A stretch of DNA of 64,000 nt from Sphingopyxis sp. H050. Lineage in GTDB: Bacteria > Pseudomonadota > Alphaproteobacteria > Sphingomonadales > Sphingomonadaceae. This document shows positions 26,444 through 35,128 of the stretch, piece after piece. The translations under genes and the position numbers were made by a program. The first letter of the stretch is position 1. Each line of letters opens with the position of its first letter. Below the pieces are notes generated by a model that saw only the letters and a program-made list of their open reading frames with translations, had not been told where the DNA came from and made no database searches. The stretch spans positions 372,001 through 436,000 of the forward strand of contig NZ_LNRZ01000002.1 of NCBI RefSeq assembly GCF_001468265.1. Direction: 5' to 3'.

Positions 26444-27371
26444 GGAGGCGAAAACGGCAGCCGAAGCGCGGGCGATCGACTGGGTCATCCGCCAGCGCGA
26501 TCCGGCATTTGACGATTGGGACGGCTTTGCCGACTGGCTTGCCGAGGATACCGGACACGCAGAGATCTACGACGCGCTCGCAATGCTCGACGAGGATCTT
26601 GAGAATTTGCCGCGCGAGGCCGAGCCATCGGTCGTGATCTATCCCGAACAACCTCGGCGCCCGTCGCGCCGGATGTGGTTCGGTGGAGCGATCGCGGCGG
26701 CACTGGTAGCCGCGATCACACTTCCCAACATCGGCCTCTTTGGCGATCCGAACCGCATCGAGACGATGGCGGGCGAGCATCGCACGGTTGCTCTTTCCGA
26801 TGGATCCAAGATCGAGATCAACGGGGCGTCGGTCTTAACGCTCGATGAAGAGCGTCCGCGTTTTGCTCGACTGAAATCTGGCGAGGCGATGTTCCATATC
26901 GTCCACCACGATGACGATCCGTTCGTTGTCGAGGCGGGCGGCGCGCGTATCGTTGACCTGGGTACTGCCTTCAACGTCGTACGCCGCGATCGCCAGACGT
27001 CGGTCGCGGTGTCCGAAGGCGTCGTGCTCTACAATCCCGGTCGCGAAAAGGTCCGGGTTGTCGCCGGACAGGCGATCGATGCACGCGACGGCGACAGCAA
27101 GGTGCCGGAAGTGCGCGCCATCGATGTAGCCAATGTCGGCGGCTGGCGTTCGGGTCTCCTGGTCTATAACGGCGCGCCGCTTTCGGTGGTCGCCGAGGAT
27201 CTGAAGCGCACGGCGGGGATTGAGATCGACATAGCGCCGGAGGCCGCGTTATCCTCATTCCGCGGCGCACTGATCATCGACAAGGATCTCGCGCGCACCG
27301 TCGCCGATCTGGCTGCCTTGTCGGGCACAAAGGCCGAACGGCGCGGCGATGGCTGGGTGCTGACGCGTTAG
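26436..27371 (+). CDS. FecR-type anti-sigma factor
   Basis: Inner-membrane signal transducer (311 residues). The cytoplasmic N-terminal DUF4880 region (AIDWVIRQRDPAFDDWDGFADWLAEDTGHAEIYD, quoted in part: WVIRQRDPAFDDWDGF) binds the sigma factor, one TM helix (MWFGGAIAAALVAAITLPNI) follows at about residues 83-102, and a periplasmic FecR domain (TVALSDGSKIEINGAS, VEAGGARIVDLGTAFNVV) leads to a C-terminal STN-like segment. The ATG at 26436 overlaps the sigma gene by 8 nt. The TonB receptor starts 2 nt after the stop, making a three-gene operon. Confidence 0.92.
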   Translation: MHEEAKTAAEARAIDWVIRQRDPAFDDWDGFADWLAEDTGHAEIYDALAMLDEDLENLPREAEPSVVIYPEQPRRPSRRMWFGGAIAAALVAAITLPNIGLFGDPNRIETMAGEHRTVALSDGSKIEINGASVLTLDEERPRFARLKSGEAMFHIVHHDDDPFVVEAGGARIVDLGTAFNVVRRDRQTSVAVSEGVVLYNPGREKVRVVAGQAIDARDGDSKVPEVRAIDVANVGGWRSGLLVYNGAPLSVVAEDLKRTAGIEIDIAPEAALSSFRGALIIDKDLARTVADLAALSGTKAERRGDGWVLTR

Positions 27372-27373
27372 GC

Positions 27374-29860
27374 ATGGCGGGGCGGTTCTCCCCTGCACTG
27401 GCGCTCGCGCTGCTGGCCTTGCCTGCGCAGGCGATGGCGGCCGAGGAGCGCAGCTTCGACGTTCCGCGAGGAGCGCTTTCCGCCAGCCTGCCTCAGCTCA
27501 GCCGTCAAGCCGGGGTCAGCATCAGCGTCGTCGATGGGCGCCTTTGGCAGATAGATGTCAAGCCGGTGCGTGGCCGCATGAGCATAGAGGCGGCGATCAA
27601 GCGCTTGCTGTCGGGAACCGACGCGCGCGCGGTTCGCGTCAGCGCGACGAGCTGGCGGATCGAGAGCCGTCCTGCGCCACCTCGCATGGTGCGCCGGCCT
27701 GCGCCGCCGCGGCTCGCGCCGCGGCCAAAGCCTGATCTCGATCGGGATCATGTCGCCGCGGCGAGCGACGAGATTATCGTTACCGCCACGAAGACCGACC
27801 TGCCCTACTCGCGCTTTGCGGGCGTGGCGACGCAGCTCAGCGGCGAGGATCTGGCTTTCGGCGGCGAGCGCGGAACGGAATCCATCCTGTCGCGCATGGC
27901 GACCGTGTCTTCGACCCATCTTGGCTCGGGGCGCAACAAGCTGTTCATCCGTGGCATCGCCGATTCCAGCTTTACCGGGCCGACCCAAGCTACGGTCGGT
28001 CAGTATCTCGGCGATGTCCGGCTGAGCTACAACGCGCCAGACCCGGACCTTCGCCTCTACGACATCGATAGCGTCGAGATTCTCGAGGGACCGCAGGGGA
28101 CGTTGTACGGCGCGGGTTCGCTCGGCGGGATCATCCGGACGGTTCCCAAGGCCCCCGAGCCCGGCAGGCAGAGAGTACAGGCGATCGCGGGCTTTTCGCT
28201 GACCCAGCATGGCGATCCCGGTGGCGACATCGCGGCGATCGCGAACCTGCCGGTGGGCGAAGCGCATGCGCTGCGGCTCGTCGGCTATATGATCTCCGAT
28301 GGCGGCTATATCGATAATCCGCTCCGGGGGCAGAAAGACGTGAATCGCGTTCACGTCCGCGGCGGCCGCGGCACCTTGCGGCTTGACCCCGGCAATGATT
28401 GGACCATCGACATCGGCGGCGTCTATCAAGCGATAACCGCCGAAGACGCGCAATATGCCGACAAGGATGCGTCGCCGTTGACGCGCAGTTCGATGGTCGA
28501 ACAGAATTCGTCCGCGCGCTACGCGATGGGTACGCTTGTCGTCATGAAAGATTGGGACGACCTGCATTTTCAGTCGTCCAATGCCTATGTCGATCATCGC
28601 TTGTTCGAGCGGTTCGACGCCAGCCTGCCCGCCCATCAGACGGGCGGTGAGGAGGGGAATGGCGGCGCGCTCGGCACGGTCGATGTGGCCCGCCTGTTCG
28701 CACCGATTCAGATTGTTCCCATGGGCGACGTGCCCCGGGTGCTCGACCAGCGCAACGCGACGCGCATGTTCGTCAGCGAAAGCCGCCTGTCACGCCCTTA
28801 TCATGATGGGTTGGGCTGGGTTATCGGCGCGAGCTTCATCGACAATCGCGCGCGGCAGAACCGCCAATATGCCTATGGACCGCTTCGCGCGACCCTGCCC
28901 GGCGTATCAAACCGGATCACCGAATTCACCGGCTATGCCGAAGCCACCGTCGAACTGATCCCCGATCTGACCGCCTCGGGCGGACTTCGCCTGTCGCATG
29001 CCAAGCTGGGAGGTGAAGCCGAGGGCGTGTCGTTCGCGTTGGCGCAGGCAAACCGAGCAACGACGGCATCGCGCACCGAAACCGACCTTCTTCCCTCCTT
29101 TTCCCTGCTCGCGACGCCGTTCGATACGGTCCGGCTCTATGCACGCTATCAGGAAGGGTTCCGCCCCGGCGGCTTGGCTGTCGATGGCGATTTCGTGCGG
29201 CGATTTCTCAACGATCAGGTCCGTACCTGGGAGGCCGGGGTGCGCTTCGGGGACCGAGGGCGCAACCTGCTCGACGCCAGCCTCTCGATCTCGCACAGCC
29301 GCTGGCGGAATATCCAGGCCGACTTCATCGACGGGAACGGTTTTCCGACCACCACCAATATCGGCGATGGCCGCATCACCAGCCTGTCGGGCGCGATTGC
29401 GGTCCGGCCGACATCAAAACTGACGTTCGATCTGGGCGCCGTATACAACCACAGCCGCGTCGACGATCTCTCGCCGCAGATCCTCGCGGTATTCGCCACC
29501 GCCCCCGCGCGCCTCGGCCGCATTCCCAATGTTGCGAGTCACGCCGTGCGCGGGTCGATCACCTATGCGACCGTCATCGGCGATCAGGATTTCCGCGCGA
29601 ACGGCTGGGCCAATTATATCGGACCCTCGCGGCTCGGCATCGGGCCGGTGCTCGGCGAGCGCCAAGGCGACTATATCGACACGGGCCTCGCGATGCGCGT
29701 CGGGAGCGAGCGGCGCGGTCTGTCGCTTACCCTCACCAATCTGTTCGATTCGCGCGGCAACCGCTTCTCGCTCGGCACCCCGTTTGTCGAGGGCAACGGG
29801 GGGTTCCTGACCCCGCTGCGGCCCCGTACGCTTCGGCTCGCCATCGACGTCGCGTACTGA
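27374..29860 (+). CDS. TonB-dependent receptor with signalling STN domain
   Basis: Outer-membrane transducer (828 residues). Signal peptide ends near AQAMAA (residue 23); an STN domain (about 27-100, FDVPRGALSASLPQLSRQAG) passes the substrate signal to FecR; a Pro/Arg linker leads to the TonB box region (DEIIVTATK), plug (SGRNKLFIRGIADSSF, VEILEGPQGTLYGAGSLGG) and a 22-strand barrel ending in LRPRTLRLAIDVAY. The substrate is not readable; STN receptors in sphingomonads are used for siderophores and also plant glycans. The operon structure says its ligand induces transcription through the upstream sigma factor. Confidence 0.93.
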   Translation: MAGRFSPALALALLALPAQAMAAEERSFDVPRGALSASLPQLSRQAGVSISVVDGRLWQIDVKPVRGRMSIEAAIKRLLSGTDARAVRVSATSWRIESRPAPPRMVRRPAPPRLAPRPKPDLDRDHVAAASDEIIVTATKTDLPYSRFAGVATQLSGEDLAFGGERGTESILSRMATVSSTHLGSGRNKLFIRGIADSSFTGPTQATVGQYLGDVRLSYNAPDPDLRLYDIDSVEILEGPQGTLYGAGSLGGIIRTVPKAPEPGRQRVQAIAGFSLTQHGDPGGDIAAIANLPVGEAHALRLVGYMISDGGYIDNPLRGQKDVNRVHVRGGRGTLRLDPGNDWTIDIGGVYQAITAEDAQYADKDASPLTRSSMVEQNSSARYAMGTLVVMKDWDDLHFQSSNAYVDHRLFERFDASLPAHQTGGEEGNGGALGTVDVARLFAPIQIVPMGDVPRVLDQRNATRMFVSESRLSRPYHDGLGWVIGASFIDNRARQNRQYAYGPLRATLPGVSNRITEFTGYAEATVELIPDLTASGGLRLSHAKLGGEAEGVSFALAQANRATTASRTETDLLPSFSLLATPFDTVRLYARYQEGFRPGGLAVDGDFVRRFLNDQVRTWEAGVRFGDRGRNLLDASLSISHSRWRNIQADFIDGNGFPTTTNIGDGRITSLSGAIAVRPTSKLTFDLGAVYNHSRVDDLSPQILAVFATAPARLGRIPNVASHAVRGSITYATVIGDQDFRANGWANYIGPSRLGIGPVLGERQGDYIDTGLAMRVGSERRGLSLTLTNLFDSRGNRFSLGTPFVEGNGGFLTPLRPRTLRLAIDVAY

Positions 29861-29884
29861 ACGGCGACGCCGACGGCTTGCCGA

Positions 29885-31024
29885 TCATTCCGCGAGCGTG
29901 ATCTGCTCGAAGCGGTCGAGGTGATAGTCGGCGTTGCCGAACTGGCTTTCGATCATCGTTGCGCGCTTGAAATAATGGCCGATTGCCAGCTCCTGCGTGA
30001 TGCCGATGCCCCCGTGGGTCTGGATCGCATTCTGGCCGACGAACTTCGCGCCGCGCGCAACCTTGTTCTTCGCCGCCGATACCGCCGCCTTACGCTCGTT
30101 TGCCGGCAGGCCCAGCTTCAGCGTGCCCATAATCGTCATCGACCGCGCCTGCTCCACCTCCATGAACATGTCGACCATGCGGTGCTGAAGGACCTGAAAT
30201 TTGGCGATCGGAACGCCGAACTGCTTGCGCTGCTGCGTATATTCCAGCGTACCATCGTGCAGCTTTTGCATCACGCCGGTCGCCTCGGCGCAGACCGCGA
30301 CGGTGGCTTCATCGACGATCTGTTCGATCAGGGGCAGCGCCGCGCCTTCGCCGCCAAGCAAAGCGTCGGCGGGGATCGTGACATTCTCGAAGTAAATTTC
30401 CGACGCGCGGCTGCCGTCGACCGTGGGATAGTCGCGGCGGACGATGCCGGGAAGATTGGCGTCGATCAGGAACAGCGAAACACCGTCCGCGTCGCGCTGG
30501 CCGCCACCGGTGCGCGCGGTGACGAGCAGGTGCGTTGCCCACGGCGCGGCATAGACGACGCCCTTGTGACCGTTCAGCACATAGCCCGCGCCGTCCTTCT
30601 TCGCGGTCGTGCGAAGATTGGCGAGGTCGTAACGACCCTGCGGCTCGGCATAGGCGAAGGCGACGATGACGTTGCCGGCGATGATTTCGGGGATGAACTT
30701 CTCGGCTTGCGCGCCGCCGACCGCTTTCAGCGCGCCGCCGGCGATGACAACGGTGGGGAGATAAGGCTCGATACCGAGCACCTTGCCCAGTTCTTCCATG
30801 ACGATCGCATTTTCCAGCGCGCCGCCGCCGAGGCCGCCATGCTCTTCGGCGAAAGCCGCGCCGAGCATGCCGAGTTCCTGCGCAAGGGCGGTCCAGATCG
30901 CTGGGTCGCGACCCGCGTCGCTGTTGATGAACTTCTGGCGCGTGTCGAAATCATAGGTGTCGGCCAGAAAGCGCGACAGCGTGTCGCGGATCATGTCCTG
31001 CGTTTCGGTGTAGGTGAAATCCAT
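29885..31024 (-). CDS. Acyl-CoA dehydrogenase family protein (subunit 1)
   Basis: FAD flavoprotein fold (379 residues) of the acyl-CoA dehydrogenase family: N-terminal helical domain, central beta domain (AYAEPQGRYDLANLRTTA, GYVLNGHKGVVYAAPWA) and C-terminal helices (GAKFVGQNAIQTHGGIGITQELAIGHYFKR). The C-terminus lacks the YEGT/YGGS-xEIQ catalytic loop and ends GNADYHLDRFEQITLAE. A second family member lies upstream on the same strand, and such unequal pairs can form alpha2-beta2 enzymes in sterol and polyketide-like degradation (established for ChsE1-ChsE2). The native acyl-CoA is unknown. A palindromic repeat lies between the two genes. Confidence 0.9.
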   Translation of the reverse strand: MDFTYTETQDMIRDTLSRFLADTYDFDTRQKFINSDAGRDPAIWTALAQELGMLGAAFAEEHGGLGGGALENAIVMEELGKVLGIEPYLPTVVIAGGALKAVGGAQAEKFIPEIIAGNVIVAFAYAEPQGRYDLANLRTTAKKDGAGYVLNGHKGVVYAAPWATHLLVTARTGGGQRDADGVSLFLIDANLPGIVRRDYPTVDGSRASEIYFENVTIPADALLGGEGAALPLIEQIVDEATVAVCAEATGVMQKLHDGTLEYTQQRKQFGVPIAKFQVLQHRMVDMFMEVEQARSMTIMGTLKLGLPANERKAAVSAAKNKVARGAKFVGQNAIQTHGGIGITQELAIGHYFKRATMIESQFGNADYHLDRFEQITLAE

Positions 31025-31047
31025 TGTTTATATTCCCTAGCTTCACC

Positions 31048-31113
31048 GTCACCCCGGCGAAGGCCGGGGTCTCAAGGCCGCGAGGCCGAGATTCCGGCCT
31101 TCGCCGGAATGAC
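31048..31113. repeat. REP-like palindromic repeat, family A, copy 1
   Basis: Two opposed 26-nt arms (31048-31073 and 31088-31113) share the core CCGGCGAAGGCCGG; each arm is itself nearly palindromic. It sits between the two acyl-CoA dehydrogenase genes. A second copy with the same layout is at 53866-53939. This matches intergenic repeats I associate with sphingomonads. Confidence 0.8.
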
Positions 31114-31126
31114 GCGGATTATTGGA

Positions 31127-32320
31127 TCAGAGGCCGAGCACCATCTTTGCGATGATGTTGCGCTGAATCTCGTTCGATCCCCCGTAAATCGTCGTCTTGC
31201 GCATGTTGAAATAGGTCGGCGCAGCGCGATGTGCGTAATCGGGACCGATCGGATGCTCGTTATCGCCTTCGCCGAAGCCGCGAAAATAGGGCGCGCCATA
31301 ATGGCCGACGGCTTCGAGCGTCAGCTCGGTCAGTCGCTGCTGGATTTCCGAGCCCTTGATCTTGAGCAGGCTCGATTCGGGGCCAGGCCCCTTGCCCGCA
31401 TTGGCGCCGGCAAGGCTGCGCAACTCGGTGAATTCGAGCGCGGTCAGGTCGACCTCGAGTTCGGCGATCTTGCGCTTGAAGAAGGGATTTTGAAGCAGCG
31501 GCTTGTCGCCGTCGAGTTCGGTACGGGCGATCGACTTGACCTTTTCGACCCCGCGCTTCGATGCGGCGACGCCGGCAATGCCGGTGCGTTCGTGCGCCAG
31601 CAGGAACTTGGCGCAGGTCCAGCCTTTGTTCTCCTCATAGACGCGCTGCGACTGCGGCACGCGGACATCCTCCAGCCACACCTCATTCACCTCATGCTCC
31701 CCGCCCAGCGTGATGATCGGGCGCACGGTGATGCCGGGCGACTTCATGTCGATCAGGAGGAAGCTGATGCCTTCCTGCTGCTTGGCCTCCTTGTCCGTAC
31801 GGACGAGGAAGAAGCCCCAGTCGGCATATTGCGCCATCGTCGTCCACGTCTTCTGGCCGTTGACGATATAGTCGTCGCCGTCGGGAACCGCCGTCGTGCG
31901 GAGCGAGGCAAGGTCCGAACCCGAGCCGGGTTCCGAATAGCCTTGGCACCACCAATCCTCGCCCGACAGGATGCGCGGCAGGAAATAGGCCTTCTGTTCG
32001 GGCGTGCCGAAGGTGTAGATCACCGGGCCGACCATCGCGAGGCCGAAGGGCATCAGGCGGATGCAGTCGGCGCGTGCGGTCTCTTCGGACCAGATGAACC
32101 GCTGTGTCGGGGTCCAGCCGGTGCCGCCATATTCGACCGGCCAAGCGGGCGCGACCCAGCCCTTCTTGTAGAGCACCTTGTGCCATGCGAGGAAATCTTC
32201 TTTGCTGAGCTCTTCGCCCTCATCCTGCTTCCCGCGAAGCTCGGCGGGATAATTCTCGGCGATGAACTCGCGCACTTCTGTCTGGAAGGCGATATCTTCC
32301 GGGCTGAATTCCATATCCAT
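31127..32320 (-). CDS. Acyl-CoA dehydrogenase family protein (subunit 2)
   Basis: 397-residue flavoprotein of the acyl-CoA dehydrogenase family. The central motif is WWCQGYSEPGSGSDLASLRT with VNGQKTWTTMAQYADW (FAD binding), and the C-terminus carries TTIYGGSNEIQRNIIAKMVLGL in part (YGGSNEIQRNII). The residue matching Glu376 of medium-chain enzymes is Gly; the Glu in LLAHERTGIAG is a candidate base at the isovaleryl-type position. ATG 32320 follows GGGAG by 9 nt. Together with the downstream gene it may form one heteromeric enzyme. A LiuR-like operator lies 41 nt upstream. Confidence 0.92.
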   Translation of the reverse strand: MDMEFSPEDIAFQTEVREFIAENYPAELRGKQDEGEELSKEDFLAWHKVLYKKGWVAPAWPVEYGGTGWTPTQRFIWSEETARADCIRLMPFGLAMVGPVIYTFGTPEQKAYFLPRILSGEDWWCQGYSEPGSGSDLASLRTTAVPDGDDYIVNGQKTWTTMAQYADWGFFLVRTDKEAKQQEGISFLLIDMKSPGITVRPIITLGGEHEVNEVWLEDVRVPQSQRVYEENKGWTCAKFLLAHERTGIAGVAASKRGVEKVKSIARTELDGDKPLLQNPFFKRKIAELEVDLTALEFTELRSLAGANAGKGPGPESSLLKIKGSEIQQRLTELTLEAVGHYGAPYFRGFGEGDNEHPIGPDYAHRAAPTYFNMRKTTIYGGSNEIQRNIIAKMVLGL

Positions 32321-32346
32321 TGCGATTCTCCCAAGGGCACTGGCGC

Positions 32347-32376
32347 CTTTATAGAAGGCGCTCACGTTTACGTAAA
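32347..32376 (-). promoter_or_regulatory. LiuR/MerR-like operator with promoter for the acyl-CoA dehydrogenase pair
   Basis: On the minus strand TTTACGTAAACGTGAG (32376-32361) matches the palindrome TTTACGT-NN-ACGTAAA at 14 of 16 positions; I recall this as the site of LiuR, the MerR-type regulator of branched-chain amino acid and fatty-acid catabolism. A TATAAA (32352-32347) lies 17 nt after TTTACG, so the site overlaps the -35 and spacer as MerR-type sites do. The rest of the gap 32377-32528 shows nothing. Confidence 0.5.
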
Positions 32377-32528
32377 GGTAAGTTGCGAACCGCAACCATT
32401 GCAGCGAGACTGCGCCGACCGCCGTGGCTTGTCCAGCGGGTCAACCGGGAAAATGACGATGCGCGGAGCTATCGCGCCAATGGCGACGGGTCCATGCGGG
32501 GAGAGGCGCGAGCGGTGCGGCGAAAAGG

Positions 32529-33407
32529 CTAGGCGCGGGTCAGGACGATGACCGCGCCGTCGCTGGCATAGGCGCTGCGGCGCTCCGCGATCGACAGCAT
32601 CACAGGAATGGCGGCGCCTTCGCGGGTTACCAGCATCGACGCGATGCGCGCCGGTTCGCCGGAGCGGAACACCTCCTCCAAGGCTTCGGCAAAGCCCTGA
32701 CGGTATGCGACCGCAAGCAGCGCGGAAAAGCGAACCCTTCGGATCGCTGCGGCATCGACCCCGACCATTGCCGTCAGCGCGTCATTGGCATCCTCGATGG
32801 CTTCGCGCACCGAAATGCAAGCCCGCCCCACGCTGCCTTGCGCCTCGATCGCGACCGCAAGCGCGCGATGGATGTCGTTGCTCGCCATGCCTTCCATCAC
32901 CGAGCTGATATCGCGCAACATGATCGCGCCGCCGACCGGCAACGGCACCAGGTCGACGCGCGTCCAATGCCGCGGCCGAAGCAGACCCGGGACCTCGCCC
33001 GAAAAGCGTTCGCGATAATCGATCATCCGGTTGATGTGGCTGAGCAGGACGCTCCCGCGTAGGCCGGGAATCGTATCGGCGAGAGGCTTTCCAGAAACAT
33101 CGGCGGCCGCACATTCGATCATATCGCTCGCTGCCGGATTGAGCGTCGCGATCCGCAAGGCCCGATCGACGATGATCACGCCGTCGCGTGTCGCCTCGAA
33201 CACGCTGGGGAGCGAGGCTTGCACTTGATCCTGCCCGCAGCCGCCGCCGTCCAGCCGCCGATAGTCGTCGAGCGAGATCAGCACATGTGCGTCCCTGCCA
33301 TGATGCGTTACGACAACGGGCTTGCGCGCCGCCTGCAAGCGCCAGCTTGCGAAGCCCCTGATGAATTCCGCCGCCGACACGCGCTGCGGCTCCTGCGCAC
33401 TTGCCAC
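32529..33407 (-). CDS. PAS-domain regulator with Phd/YefM-like N-terminus
   Basis: 292-residue soluble protein. Residues about 8-52 (RVSAAEFIRGFASWRLQAAR, then PVVVTHHGRDAHVLISLDDYRRL) read like a Phd/YefM antitoxin DNA-binding domain: the xSAxEF start, the turn VVxTxHGRxxxVLxSLDDYxRL and the spacing fit. Two PAS-like domains follow (SLPSVFEATRDGVIIVDRAL at about 66, and IEDANDALTAMVGVDAAAIR at about 200). No toxin gene is adjacent. GTG 33407 is preceded by AGGAGG at 5 nt and is preferred to TTG 33455. It lies next to, and on the same strand as, the acyl-CoA dehydrogenase genes. A sensory transcription regulator is the best guess. Confidence 0.8.
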   Translation of the reverse strand: MASAQEPQRVSAAEFIRGFASWRLQAARKPVVVTHHGRDAHVLISLDDYRRLDGGGCGQDQVQASLPSVFEATRDGVIIVDRALRIATLNPAASDMIECAAADVSGKPLADTIPGLRGSVLLSHINRMIDYRERFSGEVPGLLRPRHWTRVDLVPLPVGGAIMLRDISSVMEGMASNDIHRALAVAIEAQGSVGRACISVREAIEDANDALTAMVGVDAAAIRRVRFSALLAVAYRQGFAEALEEVFRSGEPARIASMLVTREGAAIPVMLSIAERRSAYASDGAVIVLTRA

Positions 33408-33497
33408 CCCTGCCTCCTCTATTGCCTCTCCTCCCTTATTTGCAGGCCGCGGCAAGCGGTGGCCGGAATGTCGATCCGTTCCGGCATCGATCCGGCG

Positions 33498-35126
33498 TCA
33501 GACCAGCTTGGCCTTGCCGCAGCGCAGGGCATTTACGCGGGCGTCGGCCTCGCCGATATGGACGCCGAGCGTGCCGGTGATGCTCTGGAGCAGCCCGTCG
33601 AGCACCGGGGCCGCAGCGCTGACGGTCGCGCCGACGAGAGACGACAGCGAATTCGCGTTGATTCCGCGGCCGAGGACATTGACCTTGAGGTCGATCCGGT
33701 CGGCGAGCGATTTGGCGGCGCCCGCTACCAGTCCGGTGCTCTCGACCGTCCTGACCCTGCCCGCATCGATGTCGGCGCGGGAGAAGGGGGCGGGCTTTTC
33801 ATTGAGATCGGACAGAACCAGCTCTGCCTTGCCCTCGACATTGGCGAGGGGCAGCTTGAGGAGCTTGGCCGGCCCGGGATCGACCTTTCGCTGCATGTCC
33901 TGGAAATCGCCGTTGCCGACCTTGCCGATTGCGAGCGTGGCGGGAGAGGTCGTGACGCCCAGCGCCACCGCGGTGCTGCCAATATTCGCGCAATCGATGT
34001 CGGTGATGCGCGCCGCCGCCGAACCAAGTTCGGCGAACACCGGGATTTCGACGGTGGCGAGCGGCGTCGCGACCTTGGCGTCCAGCTTGATCCGGACCTG
34101 CGCGGTGCGGACGACCACCTGATTGTTGTCGGTGATCGCGATCAGCGGCGAATGCGCCGGCGACTCACCGATCAGGAGTGCAACGTTGACGGCCGTTCCG
34201 CCGGGCAATCCCGCAGCGACCGACAGATCGACCTGTCGGTTCGCGTTGGCAAGCAGAAGCATCGAACGCACGAGGCTGAGGGCATTGACGTTCACCGGAT
34301 TGGCCTCATCGACGCGAATGCCTGACGAACGCGGGCCGAGATCGATTGCGCGCGATGGGAACAGCCCGGTCGGAACGGCGCTTGCCGCCAATTTGCCGAT
34401 CGCGCGCGCGGCGTCGCCGTCGCTGGACTTTGCCAGCGCCGACAGGACTTGCGGCAGCGTCGCCCGCGCATCGAGCGTCTGGCCAAAGGTCAGCACGTCG
34501 GCATCGAGTTCGGCGCGGAGCGCATCGGAGAAGGCGAGCAGGTCGATGTCGGCGTTCGCGAGCGCATTATAATCCATGACCGACAGATTGACCTGACTTC
34601 CGGTCAGCGCCGACAGCACCGCGTTGGGAACGCCGCCGTGCACCGCCGCCACGCGCGAGCCCAGCGAAAAGGCGGCATAGCCACGCCGCGCTCCGGTCGC
34701 CGACGCGCCGATGACGCTTTCATCGCGCCCGGTCAGGAAGCTGCCGAAATAGAGCGGGCGGTCGCGCGTCAGGCGGATACGAACGGCGTTGGGCGACGCA
34801 CCACCGGGGGTGAAGCGCTGTTCGGCCTGGATGCCTGGATCGGGCGTGTAGGTGCCGGGCGTCAGCGCAGCAATGCGGATACCGCAATCGCAGTTCGCGG
34901 CGATGATCCGTTCGGCCGCGGCGCGTTCTCCACCCGGACGCGCTGCTGCCGCGAGCGCTGCGGCATCGGCGATACCCTGAAGCTTGCGGCGGTCGAGATA
35001 ATGCGAGCCGAGATCGACCGCAAGCGCGGCCGAGCCAATGAGCATGGTCAAGGCGGCGGCCGAGGCGATGCTGATGCTCGCGCGGCAGTCGCGCCGGAGG
35101 GTCCGAAAGAAACGGGTCAGTTTCAT
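33498..35126 (-). CDS. TadG-like pseudopilin-associated protein
   Basis: 542-residue protein with a TadE/TadG-type N-terminus: basic lead RFFRTLRRDCRAS, then one hydrophobic helix SIASAAALTMLIGSAALAVDLG and the DRRKLQGIADAAALAAAA motif seen in TadG. The rest is a long periplasmic region (DUF2134-like) rich in Ala and Leu, with cysteines in ANCDCG and DCANIG. No complete vWA MIDAS is recognised. The start is ATG 35126, 2 nt after the tadE stop. No other Flp/Tad pilus gene (cpaF, tadB, tadC, rcpC) is in the window. Confidence 0.85.
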   Translation of the reverse strand: MKLTRFFRTLRRDCRASISIASAAALTMLIGSAALAVDLGSHYLDRRKLQGIADAAALAAAARPGGERAAAERIIAANCDCGIRIAALTPGTYTPDPGIQAEQRFTPGGASPNAVRIRLTRDRPLYFGSFLTGRDESVIGASATGARRGYAAFSLGSRVAAVHGGVPNAVLSALTGSQVNLSVMDYNALANADIDLLAFSDALRAELDADVLTFGQTLDARATLPQVLSALAKSSDGDAARAIGKLAASAVPTGLFPSRAIDLGPRSSGIRVDEANPVNVNALSLVRSMLLLANANRQVDLSVAAGLPGGTAVNVALLIGESPAHSPLIAITDNNQVVVRTAQVRIKLDAKVATPLATVEIPVFAELGSAAARITDIDCANIGSTAVALGVTTSPATLAIGKVGNGDFQDMQRKVDPGPAKLLKLPLANVEGKAELVLSDLNEKPAPFSRADIDAGRVRTVESTGLVAGAAKSLADRIDLKVNVLGRGINANSLSSLVGATVSAAAPVLDGLLQSITGTLGVHIGEADARVNALRCGKAKLV

Positions 35127-35128
35127 GA

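Noticed and set aside
29921-32551. 876-codon open frame on the plus strand
   Set aside because: It is antisense to both acyl-CoA dehydrogenase genes, has no recognisable domains and a composition typical of high-GC shadow frames.
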